NCBI GenBank assembly: GCA_051651645.1
Contig: JBOFSR010000083.1
Coordinates: forward strand, 1 to 7,739
From: JBOFSR01 sp051651645
GTDB taxonomy: Bacteria > Spirochaetota > Spirochaetia > Treponematales > Treponemataceae
DNA: 7,739 nt
Direction: 5' to 3'
The position numbers and the translations under genes were made by a program. Positions 1 through 6,092 of the stretch are shown piece by piece. How positions within the stretch are numbered: the first letter of the stretch is position 1; each line of letters opens with the position of its first letter. The notes beneath the pieces are model-generated. The model worked only from the letters and a program-made list of their open reading frames with translations. It did no database searches and had not been told where the DNA came from.

Positions 1-659
1 AATCAATTTTATCAATACGAACACTATCAATGCCCAGTGCTTCTAGTTTTTGGTATGTCACAAGTTCACCTTCTTTTAATTGTAAAACTTTTCTCAAAAT
101 CCACTTGCCAAGATCTTTATTTGGATTTGACATCAAAGCCTTACCAGCATCTTGACAAATTTTTGCCTACAAATTATTTTTATCAGGCAAAACAAGAGTA
201 AAAATTTGATCTCGATCAGGAAAAAAATTTTGATACCTTTTATGAATCCATTTGGGTACTACGATATACACTTCATTAAGATCACGTAAACGCCCCCCTG
301 CATTCCATTGATTTAATCCACTTTTTTCCTGAACTTCGCCTGATAGTGGTGAATACAAGGGAAGGTAAATTGTTTCTTTAACTCTAGGAGTGGATTCAAT
401 AGCAAAAACAGCTTTTTGATTATATAAAGCTTCTAATTCAACAAGTAGATTTTCTAAAACTGAAACTGGAATATGAAAGCAACTCTCTGGTGTATGAAAA
501 TATTTTAACAGCGTACTTTTTGATAAATTAAAAGAATAAGAATTATCTTTGTCTTGAAAAGAAATAGAACTTTTAATATGAAATTAAAATCGCAGAATTT
601 TTATATTCTTTATTAAATTTAACAACTTTTTGTAGTATCTGGCCGTTACTAAATAAAAA
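1..659 (-). pseudogene. Decayed restriction endonuclease gene (NgoFVII-type C-terminal DNA-binding domain)
   Basis: Reading the minus strand from 586 down to 1 gives one continuous protein-like frame interrupted once, by TAG at 167-169. Before the amber codon it contains VQEKSGLNQWNAGGR and NEVYIVVPKWIH; after it, AKICQDAGKALMSN, LGKWILRKVLQL and LGIDSVRIDKI. From memory of the family, this run is typical of the B3-like C-terminal domain of NgoFVII-family restriction endonucleases, where it recognises DNA. Because the homology-like sequence continues past the amber codon, I read that codon as a nonsense mutation. Upstream, the frame is blocked by TAA at 584-586, but another frame from 657 to 576 reads SNGQILQKVVKFNKEYKN and ILISY; skipping one base at 575 joins it smoothly to KSSISFQDKDNS. 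No start codon or nuclease catalytic motif (for example the PLD-type HxK) is visible. The gene runs off the left edge. An alternative is a shortened standalone fragment. The pseudogene call is firmer than the exact family. Confidence 0.6.
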
Positions 660-929
660 TTATTTGTTTTCTATGTAATCATAAATAAAGTCATTAATAT
701 CTTCTCCCAAAGGATCAAACTTTAAAACAATTCGTGAAAGTAATTTATTTATCCAGTCATCTATTTCTGAAAAAGGAGCAATCTCATCTAAAAAACACAA
801 AAATGGATTTTCTCTGACAAAATCACCAATAAAAATATGAACATCTTCTTTAAAACTGTCAGCGTATGTTTCTGGGTATTCACTCAGCTTTTCCTCCAGA
901 TACAAGGCTTTTTGTTTAAAACTTAACAT
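660..929 (-). CDS. Small hypothetical protein in the defence-like operon
   Basis: This encodes 89 residues, starting at ATG 927-929 and ending at TAA 660-662. I do not recognise the family. The protein is acidic and looks mostly helical, with no signal peptide or membrane segment; the N-terminal part (FKQKALYLEEKLSEY) is amphipathic, and the C-terminus is rich in Asp, Ile and Tyr. Its first 7 bases overlap the end of the DUF3883 gene, and AAGAGAG lies 5 bases before the ATG, so translational coupling is likely and supports a real gene. It is followed directly by the broken endonuclease gene. The same frame stays open for 28 more sense codons after the stop, down to TAA at 573-575, so a nonsense-truncated longer protein is possible. 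An immunity, specificity or accessory role in the cassette is only a guess from position. Confidence 0.6.
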   Translation of the reverse strand: MLSFKQKALYLEEKLSEYPETYADSFKEDVHIFIGDFVRENPFLCFLDEIAPFSEIDDWINKLLSRIVLKFDPLGEDINDFIYDYIENK

Positions 930-1699
930 ACAGGCTCTCTTAAATGATATTCTTTTGTCGCTTTTGCATTGATTATCCGCTCCTCAAAAGAAAGATTTTT
1001 TAATGGATTATCAATAGTCAAAAATTTTGGTTCTTCATCAAGGCTCAAAACTACGATAATAATATAATCTTTTTCATATTCTTTTGCTTTACGATATTCA
1101 TTTTCCGTTAATCGAAATGTGCCTTTTGAGGATCTAATTCCTTTTATCTCTGCTAAAAATGCATGATTTTCCACCGTAACTTGAAAATCGTAGCCATCTC
1201 CATAAAGCCGAGCATCCTCGAGTGTTCCACCTTTAAAAATATTGATATTCGAAAAATTTGTTATAAAAAATAACTCAGCCTCTAATCCTATTTCTTGCAA
1301 TTTTTTAAATCGAGATTTTATAATCGGTTTAACACTAAAAACGGATCCTTGAGTACCAAATCCAGCCTCTTTTAGAAATAATTTTACGATAGCACTGTAT
1401 TGTTTTACATTTTCACTACCAAATAAGTTATCAATAGTGTGCTTTCTATGAATATATACATTTCCCTTTTGCCACCAACCTTTTCGTCCATTATTTGGAA
1501 AAAAAGGATCAAACAAATCCATTCTGTTTTTTACAACGCTTGCAGTTTTTACTAATCCTATATCAACAAAGTATTCATAAAAAGCCGTTTTCGTGGTAAA
1601 TCCAAATTCCTTGATGAAATCGTCATCAAATTTAGATAATCCATAGCCTAATAAATTGAGAATCTCATAATTTTCATGTTTATTTCCCGTTACAGGCAT
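923..1699 (-). CDS. DUF3883 domain protein, probable PD-(D/E)XK nuclease-like defence protein
   Basis: The 258-residue product has two parts. Residues 1-115 are of unknown type and include a Trp/Gly-rich stretch (GRKGWWQKGN, 71-80). Residues about 135-220 match the DUF3883 pattern: GLEAELFF (138-145), GDGYDFQV (167-174), FLAEIKG (181-187), TFRLTENEY (194-202) and the strand YIIIVV (212-217). Asp171, Glu184 and Lys186 fit the D...ExK arrangement of PD-(D/E)XK nucleases, with which DUF3883 is usually grouped. DUF3883 proteins commonly sit beside restriction and other defence genes, and here the downstream genes are a coupled small ORF and a decayed restriction endonuclease. The start is ATG 1697-1699; only a weak purine stretch (GATAGA) precedes it. 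A 60-base sample (961-1020) has 18 G/C, against 29 of 60 in the uracil permease (2641-2700), consistent with acquisition by transfer. Nuclease activity is inferred. Confidence 0.75.
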   Translation of the reverse strand: MPVTGNKHENYEILNLLGYGLSKFDDDFIKEFGFTTKTAFYEYFVDIGLVKTASVVKNRMDLFDPFFPNNGRKGWWQKGNVYIHRKHTIDNLFGSENVKQYSAIVKLFLKEAGFGTQGSVFSVKPIIKSRFKKLQEIGLEAELFFITNFSNINIFKGGTLEDARLYGDGYDFQVTVENHAFLAEIKGIRSSKGTFRLTENEYRKAKEYEKDYIIIVVLSLDEEPKFLTIDNPLKNLSFEERIINAKATKEYHLREPVC

Positions 1700-1745
1700 T
1701 CTATCATAATCAGTCTAATCGCAGACTAAAAAAAATTCAAGGTAC

Positions 1746-1778
1746 TTGCTCTGTATTATTTATAGACAAATAGAGCAA
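1746..1778. promoter_or_regulatory. Inverted repeat spanning a possible minus-strand -10 box
   Basis: Perfect 7-bp arms TTGCTCT (1746-1752) and AGAGCAA (1772-1778) flank a 19-base AT-rich centre. On the minus strand the centre contains TATAAA (1759-1764), a 5/6 match to a -10 box about 60 bases before the DUF3883 start codon. I cannot find a good -35 at normal spacing. The layout would suit an operator over the cassette promoter. On the plus strand the repeat is followed 9 bases later by eight T, so a weak terminator or insulator upstream of the uracil permease is an alternative. Neither role is shown. Confidence 0.3.
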
Positions 1779-1804
1779 AAATTCCTGTTTTTTTTGTAAA
1801 GGGA

Positions 1805-1834
1805 TTGACCTTTTTATTCAAAGTGTGTAATAAT
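1805..1834 (+). promoter_or_regulatory. Sigma-70-type promoter of the uracil permease gene
   Basis: A -35 box TTGACC (1805-1810, 5/6 match) and a -10 box AATAAT (1829-1834, 5/6 match) are separated by 18 bases. The predicted transcription start near 1841 leaves a leader of about 25 bases holding AGGAG at 1853-1857. That is too short for a PyrR-type attenuator or a riboswitch, so any control by pyrimidines would have to act at the promoter. Confidence 0.6.
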
Positions 1835-1865
1835 CGGACAATTTAACTTTTTAGGAGATTATTTT

Positions 1866-3110
1866 ATGCAAAAATTGGGATCAAAAATGTTCATTTTTGG
1901 ATTTCAGCACACTTTCGTCATGTTTGGGGCGACGGTTCTTGTTCCCCTTATTACAGGGCTTGATGTTGGAGTTACCTTGCTTGTTGCAGGTGTTGGTACA
2001 TGGATCTTTCACGTGCTAACAAAGTTCAAGGTGCCAGTGTTTTTAGGAAGTTCATTTTCCTTTATTCCTGGCATTTTAGCTATGACTGCGGCAGGAAACG
2101 GAAATATGCCGTATGCACTGGGAGGCATTGTTGTTGCAGGTGGTGTTTACATCATTGTTGCAGTAATCTTTAAGTGCATCAATTATGAGGTGCTTCATAA
2201 AATATTACCATCCTACGTTACAGGCCCGATGATTATTCTCATCGGGCTTATTTTGGCCCCTGTCGCTATTCAAAATGCAAACGGAACGCACAGTCCGCAA
2301 ATAGTTGCAAAAATTGGTATTCTTGGCTGCTGGGCAATTGCACTTTTTACCTTTATTTCAAGCATTATTGTAAGAGTTTTCTTTGCAAAAATCGGCTGGA
2401 AACTCCTTTCAAACCTGCCTGTCTTGCTTGCCCTTGTTGCAGGCTATCTTGCTGCCGTTATTGCAGGTGTTGTCGATTTTTCTCACGTACAATCTGCAGG
2501 CTGGATTGGCGTGCCGCAATTTACCTTTGCAAAATTTAACCTTGAAGGAATTGCCATTATGGTGCCAATTGCAATCGTTACTATTGTTGAACATTTTGGC
2601 AATATTTTAACGATTGGAAAAGTATGCAATGAAGATTTTATTAAAAATCCTGGAATCCACCGAACGTTGCTTGGCGACGGAATTGCAACATCGCTTGCAG
2701 GTTTGGTTGGCGGCCCTGCAAATACAACGTACGCAGAAAACACGGGAGCGATTGCGCTCACAGGCATAAAAGATCCTGTAATTATGCGAATCGCAGCAAC
2801 TTTTGCAATTTTACTCGGCTTAATTCCCAAGTTCACTTCGCTTATCGGATCAATTCCAGGCCCTGTAATTGGCGGCATCTCAATCTTGCTTTTTGGAATG
2901 ATTGCTTCAATTGGCGTGCGAAATATGATTGACTCAAAAGTAAATCTCGAAGATCCAAAAATCCTCATCATTGTTTCAGCAATGCTTGTTTTAGGGCTTG
3001 GAGGAGCAAGCTTTCAACTAGGCTCTGTAAACCTTAGCGGATTAGGACTTGCCGCAATTTTTGGCATTGTTCTTAACCTGATTTTACGCCCAGAAAACTC
3101 AAAAAAATAA
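1866..3110 (+). CDS. uraA: Uracil permease (uracil:H+ symporter, NCS2/NAT family)
   Basis: This 414-residue inner-membrane transporter takes up uracil with protons for pyrimidine salvage. It matches UraA along its length, which is near the usual size (E. coli UraA is about 430). Visible signatures are QHTFVMFGATVLVPLITG (14-31), the TM3 strand segment GSSFSFIPG (61-69), VEHFGNILTIG (241-251) and GGPANTTYAENTG (282-294). Glu242 and Glu291 correspond to the two substrate/proton glutamates of UraA (Glu241 and Glu290 in E. coli); the position of E. coli His245 is Asn246 here. About 12-14 hydrophobic segments can be followed. The start ATG 1866-1868 has AGGAG 8 bases upstream and a promoter before that. 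No upp or pyr gene is adjacent. I see no terminator before the next gene, so read-through is possible. Another pyrimidine or a xanthine substrate is less likely, given the UraA-type motifs. Confidence 0.92.
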   Translation: MQKLGSKMFIFGFQHTFVMFGATVLVPLITGLDVGVTLLVAGVGTWIFHVLTKFKVPVFLGSSFSFIPGILAMTAAGNGNMPYALGGIVVAGGVYIIVAVIFKCINYEVLHKILPSYVTGPMIILIGLILAPVAIQNANGTHSPQIVAKIGILGCWAIALFTFISSIIVRVFFAKIGWKLLSNLPVLLALVAGYLAAVIAGVVDFSHVQSAGWIGVPQFTFAKFNLEGIAIMVPIAIVTIVEHFGNILTIGKVCNEDFIKNPGIHRTLLGDGIATSLAGLVGGPANTTYAENTGAIALTGIKDPVIMRIAATFAILLGLIPKFTSLIGSIPGPVIGGISILLFGMIASIGVRNMIDSKVNLEDPKILIIVSAMLVLGLGGASFQLGSVNLSGLGLAAIFGIVLNLILRPENSKK

Positions 3111-3140
3111 GTTGTTTAAGATTGATTTATTACATAATGC

Positions 3141-3169
3141 GTGACTTTGCAAACAGCTTTGTATATATT
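3141..3169 (+). promoter_or_regulatory. Possible promoter of the SLT-like lipoprotein gene
   Basis: A -10 box TATATT (3164-3169, 5/6) follows GTGACT (3141-3146, 4/6 to TTGACA) at 17 bases. It lies in the 93-base gap after the uracil permease and would give a leader of about 28 bases with a strong Shine-Dalgarno sequence. The gap is AT-rich, so chance matches are likely and transcription from the upstream promoter remains possible. Confidence 0.35.
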
Positions 3170-3192
3170 AAGTAAATAGTATTTTAGACAAA

Positions 3193-3198
3193 AAGGAG
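3193..3198 (+). promoter_or_regulatory. Shine-Dalgarno AAGGAG that decides the lipoprotein start
   Basis: AAGGAG at 3193-3198 is 5 bases before ATG 3204-3206. An in-frame GTG at 3198-3200 overlaps the motif itself and so cannot be the start it serves. Using the ATG gives a clean lipoprotein signal peptide beginning MRYITG. Confidence 0.75.
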
Positions 3199-3203
3199 TG
3201 CGT

Positions 3204-3719
3204 ATGCGTTATATCACAGGAGCTTTATTATTTGTATTGTTTTTCTCGTGTGCATCAACAGGTTTTGAATCAAGTTTGAATATTTCGAGCAAAAAGGATT
3301 TTCAAGACGAGGTCAAAGAACTGCTTTCTGCAGAGGAGATGAAATATCTTGCTCAGCTATGCAAGGAATATGACCTTGAAAAAGACTTAGTTTTTGCTAT
3401 TTTAATGGTTGATATTAAATTGAGTTCTAAACAAATTAAAAAATTTAGACTTCATCCGTATTATTTAACACAAGATTTTATTCCTCGGTTTTGGGATAAA
3501 AAGGAAGAATTTGATAATACAAAGTTTAAGCATAATGCCTATGTCGCCGTAAAACTTTTGCGATACTTAAAAGATAAAACACAAACTGAAAAAGATATTA
3601 TTTTAGGCTACGAATATGGAATTACTCGTTACTTGCAACACAAACCATATCCTGAAAAAGTAACAACTGAGTACTATAATGAAGTTAAAAACCTTATTAA
3701 TATTGCTCGTTCCAAGTAA
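3204..3719 (+). CDS. Putative lipoprotein with a degenerate lytic-transglycosylase-like (SLT) fold
   Basis: The 171-residue product begins with a lipoprotein signal (MRYITGALLFVLFFSC) whose lipidated cysteine would be Cys16. The mature part resembles SLT lytic transglycosylases in order and spacing: YDLEKDLVFAILMVD (56-70) parallels the family's Y-GL-P-LV-AI--E-S helix; AVKLLRYLKDK (115-125) parallels the YL repeat helix; and ILGYEYGITRYL (133-144) followed by TTEYYNEVKNLI (154-165) parallels the AYN-G and Y---V segments. The catalytic glutamate position is Asp70, and the usual serine after it and the GLMQ segment are missing, so cleavage of peptidoglycan is doubtful. A peptidoglycan-binding or scaffold role in the periplasm is inferred. 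The gene is very AT-rich (13 G/C in 3421-3480). It is followed by a strong terminator and faces prp. The SLT relation is my pattern reading. Confidence 0.6.
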   Translation: MRYITGALLFVLFFSCASTGFESSLNISSKKDFQDEVKELLSAEEMKYLAQLCKEYDLEKDLVFAILMVDIKLSSKQIKKFRLHPYYLTQDFIPRFWDKKEEFDNTKFKHNAYVAVKLLRYLKDKTQTEKDIILGYEYGITRYLQHKPYPEKVTTEYYNEVKNLINIARSK

Positions 3720-3743
3720 TTTTATGTAATCTATAACACTATT

Positions 3744-3797
3744 TCTATGGAGCTTAAATTATACCTTGGTAAAATCTAAGCTTCATAGATTTTTTTT
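3744..3797 (+). terminator. Rho-independent terminator with an unusually long hairpin
   Basis: Arms TCTATGGAGCTTA (3744-3756) and TAAGCTTCATAGA (3777-3789) pair over 13 positions with one G-T wobble. After a mismatch, ATT/AAT pairs, and after another, TACC/GGTA pairs around a tiny centre, so almost the entire 46 bases fold back. Eight T follow at 3790-3797. It ends the lipoprotein transcript. It also lies just after the prp stop on the other strand, but there the hairpin is not followed by a T-run, so any termination of prp would be weaker. Confidence 0.85.
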
Positions 3798-3800
3798 GAT

Positions 3801-4130
3801 TCATTCAATAACTTTGACGTTGAAAGAAATATTTTTTTTATAGTCGGCTTGTAATCGAAGAAATCCTGTTTCTAAGAAATCGCAAACAAAAATAAGATAC
3901 GTTGTATCTACCGATTGAAAATCCCTCACCGAAAAAGATAAAAGCCCTCTCTCACCAGCTTCAATATCAAGCTCTATTTTTTTATTCAATACATCAAGAG
4001 TTGTCCGCAAAAGCATAGTAATTGCCGAGCAAACAATATCTCCCTCAGTATTTGAAAAGCCTGCATGACCGAGTGCTTTGATTTTTTTAAAGCACCCGTC
4101 ACGGCTCTTATATAAAGTAATTTTTACCAT
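3801..4130 (-). CDS. prp: Prp-family ribosomal-processing cysteine protease (YsxB-like)
   Basis: Prp removes an N-terminal extension from ribosomal protein L27 in bacteria that have one. The 109-residue product has the family layout: an N-terminal strand (MVKITLYKSRDG), the catalytic His in LGHAGFSN (His22), and the catalytic Cys in GDIVCSAIT (Cys34), 12 residues apart as in known Prp proteins, followed by a helix (MLLRTTLDVLNKK). Length is typical. I chose ATG 4128-4130 because family members start directly before this first strand; a GTG at 4134-4136 would add two residues. The Shine-Dalgarno sequence is poor (AAGTGA). The usual neighbours rplU and rpmA are absent; instead it sits 67 bases downstream of an NhaC-type antiporter on the same strand. 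It may be a second copy or a relocated gene. Family assignment is firm; the substrate is inferred. Confidence 0.85.
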   Translation of the reverse strand: MVKITLYKSRDGCFKKIKALGHAGFSNTEGDIVCSAITMLLRTTLDVLNKKIELDIEAGERGLLSFSVRDFQSVDTTYLIFVCDFLETGFLRLQADYKKNISFNVKVIE

Positions 4131-4197
4131 ATTCACTTACGTAAAATAAAAATATCTTTTTTTGAATCTTCTATAACAGGAATTATGAATACCACCA

Positions 4198-5817
4198 TTA
4201 TTTGGTTTTACTGTTTAATACCTTTGGCAAAAAGATAATTCCTATGCCAAAAACAATCAGCGTAGCAATCCAAGAAATTACTGCGTTCATAAAAAATCCT
4301 GCAGTAATAAATCCTACAAAGGTACAAACAGCAACAAAGATTGCGTAAGGCATTTGTGTTGCAACGTGTTCAAGATGAGGGCAACTTGCTCCTGTGGAGG
4401 ATAAGATTGTTGTATCAGAAATCGGAGATGCGTGATCACCAAAAACCGCCCCGCCTGTAACCGCCGCAATACAAATCATTGCAATATTTGCGATTTGTGC
4501 ACTGTCATAGTTTCCGTCTTGCCCCAGCCCAATCGCAATTGGCATAACAATTGGTATCATGATACTAAATGTTCCCCAGCTTGTTCCCGTAGCAAAGGCA
4601 ATTAAAGCCGAAAGGGCAAACACAATGGCAGGAATAAAATGTAAAGAAAATCCACCGCCAATGACTAATTGTGACAGATATTTTCCAAGCCCAAGTCCTC
4701 CATCTTCTGGAGAGCTTTTAATAATAGCACCAATCGTCCAAGCCATACTCAAAATAATCAAAGCAGGAACCATCGATTTTATTCCGTCTCGAAGCGATTC
4801 ACTTGCAACCTTGAGCGTCATAAGTCGACGAGCTAAATAATAAGTGTAGGTAATTGCAATCGTAAAAATGATTGTGTACATCAAAGCGACAGAGGCATCG
4901 GTGTCAACAAAGGCATCACGAAGACTTATCGCACTCATTGCTGCAGCCAAAGATACAATTTCCTCCCCGTCAATACTTGCAAGCCATGTCGTTACAGGAA
5001 AAAGAATGAGGGCACTGGCAATTAATACAATAATTGGAAAAAGCATATCAATCGGTTTTGCCTTGTCATTTACGGCATCTTCAACCTTGCCAGAAACAGC
5101 ACCATAAATATTTTCGCTATAAAAAGTGCCTGATTTTGCAAGCTCTTCGGATTTTACCATTGGGCCAAAATCTCGTTTTGAAACAATAATTACAACAACA
5201 AAAATCAAAGCCAGCAAAGCATATATATTGTACGGAATTGAGCGAATAAAAAACTCAAGCTCAGTCATACCCAGTGAGTCAAAACCTTCCGAGCTTCTAA
5301 ACTGCGACATAACAGTAACAACCCAGCTTGAAATTGGAGCAATGATACAAACAGGGGCTGCTGTTGAATCAAGAATATAGGCAAGTTTTGCACGGGAAGT
5401 TTTTGTTTGATCAGAAATGGGTCGCATAACAGTTCCAACGGTAAGCGAGTTAAAATAATCATCAATAAAAACAATCAGTCCAAAAATAAAGGTCATAAAC
5501 TGAGAGCCCGTTTGTGTTTTTAATTTTTTAGATGCCCATCGGCCAAAAGATCCTGCGGCTCCTGTTTTTGACAAAAGTCCTACAAGCCCGCCAAGCAAGG
5601 CACAAAATAAAAATATTCTAATATTCCAGCCATCGCCGACATACTCAGCAAGCGTATCAGACAAACTGATAACAGCCATAGCAGGATTTCCTCCTGCAAC
5701 AATCAATGCTCCTGAAAAAATTCCAATGAATAATGAGAAAATAACGTCTTTCGTTAAAAAAGCTAAAATAATTGTCAAAAGAGGCGGGATAATACCAAGC
5801 ATTCCAAAATGTTCCAT
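4198..5817 (-). CDS. nhaC: NhaC-family Na+/H+ antiporter (cytoplasmic membrane)
   Basis: The 539-residue polytopic protein is of normal length for the NhaC family of the ion transporter superfamily, with about 12 hydrophobic segments in two halves. Key stretches are FIDDYFNSLTVGTVMRPISD (117-136) with adjacent Asp119/Asp120, LAYILDSTAAPVC (145-157), FATGTSWGTFSIMIP (408-422) and GGAVFGDHASPISDTT (455-470), which carry the polar residues expected in the broken helices of the transport core. It probably exports Na+ in exchange for H+; some NhaC relatives move organic acids or amino acids with Na+, so the substrate is not certain. The start ATG 5815-5817 has AAGGA (complement of 5826-5830) 8 bases upstream. 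A -10 box TATAAT lies about 90 bases before the start inside an inverted repeat. It may be co-transcribed with prp. Confidence 0.88.
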   Translation of the reverse strand: MEHFGMLGIIPPLLTIILAFLTKDVIFSLFIGIFSGALIVAGGNPAMAVISLSDTLAEYVGDGWNIRIFLFCALLGGLVGLLSKTGAAGSFGRWASKKLKTQTGSQFMTFIFGLIVFIDDYFNSLTVGTVMRPISDQTKTSRAKLAYILDSTAAPVCIIAPISSWVVTVMSQFRSSEGFDSLGMTELEFFIRSIPYNIYALLALIFVVVIIVSKRDFGPMVKSEELAKSGTFYSENIYGAVSGKVEDAVNDKAKPIDMLFPIIVLIASALILFPVTTWLASIDGEEIVSLAAAMSAISLRDAFVDTDASVALMYTIIFTIAITYTYYLARRLMTLKVASESLRDGIKSMVPALIILSMAWTIGAIIKSSPEDGGLGLGKYLSQLVIGGGFSLHFIPAIVFALSALIAFATGTSWGTFSIMIPIVMPIAIGLGQDGNYDSAQIANIAMICIAAVTGGAVFGDHASPISDTTILSSTGASCPHLEHVATQMPYAIFVAVCTFVGFITAGFFMNAVISWIATLIVFGIGIIFLPKVLNSKTK

Positions 5818-5857
5818 AAAATACGTCCTTCTAAATTTGAAATAATTGAAAAGTTAT

Positions 5858-5921
5858 TTTCTAATTTAACATCAACGATTGCCAAATTAACTAATTTTAC
5901 TACGGATTATAAAATTAGAAA
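5858..5921 (-). promoter_or_regulatory. Promoter region of the antiporter gene with nested CTAATTT inverted repeats
   Basis: On the minus strand a perfect -10 TATAAT lies at 5906-5911, with only a weak -35 (TTGTGC, 19-base spacing). It is embedded in a perfect 9-bp inverted repeat, CTAATTTTA (5891-5899) and TAAAATTAG (5910-5918). The right arm also pairs with TTTCTAATTT at 5858-5867 as a 10-bp repeat with AAATTAGAAA (5912-5921). This could be an operator or alternative leader hairpins. AT-richness makes chance similarity quite possible. The rest of the 275-base gap (5818-6092) shows no RNA gene or riboswitch that I recognise. Confidence 0.4.
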
Positions 5922-6092
5922 CTCATCAAAGCACAAAACAATGAAGTTTTAGCTGTAAACATTGTATCAAATTTATTTTAGTGAGTATAGTTATTTCAAA
6001 GGAAAACTTATAATTTAAAATTGTGGCTACAGGCACCAAAGCTCAGCTTACGTCATCAACAAAAAAATTCTGAAAGAGAGATGCCTTAAATT

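Noticed and set aside
167..358. 63-residue minus-strand ORF from a TTG codon as an independent gene
   Set aside because: Protein-like sequence continues in the same frame both before the TTG and after the stop, so it is an internal piece of the decayed endonuclease gene.
1712..1727. AGTCT/AGACT inverted repeat upstream of the DUF3883 gene
   Set aside because: Only 5 bp per arm with no T-run in the transcribed direction; too weak to call an operator or terminator.
2483..2971. 162-residue minus-strand ORF opposite uraA
   Set aside because: It is the antisense shadow of conserved transporter sequence, with no recognisable motif or start signal.
4134..4136. GTG as the start of prp
   Set aside because: It would add only two residues and has no better ribosome binding site; the ATG at 4128-4130 fits the family N-terminus.
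4559..5380. Three plus-strand ORFs opposite the antiporter gene
   Set aside because: They lie wholly inside a well-conserved transporter gene and lack ribosome binding sites and family features.
5940..6092. Possible lysine riboswitch upstream of the NhaC-type gene
   Set aside because: Some NhaC-type genes are under lysine riboswitches, but I could not find the conserved core elements, and the only helices seen (such as AAGC-TGA-GCTT) are very short.
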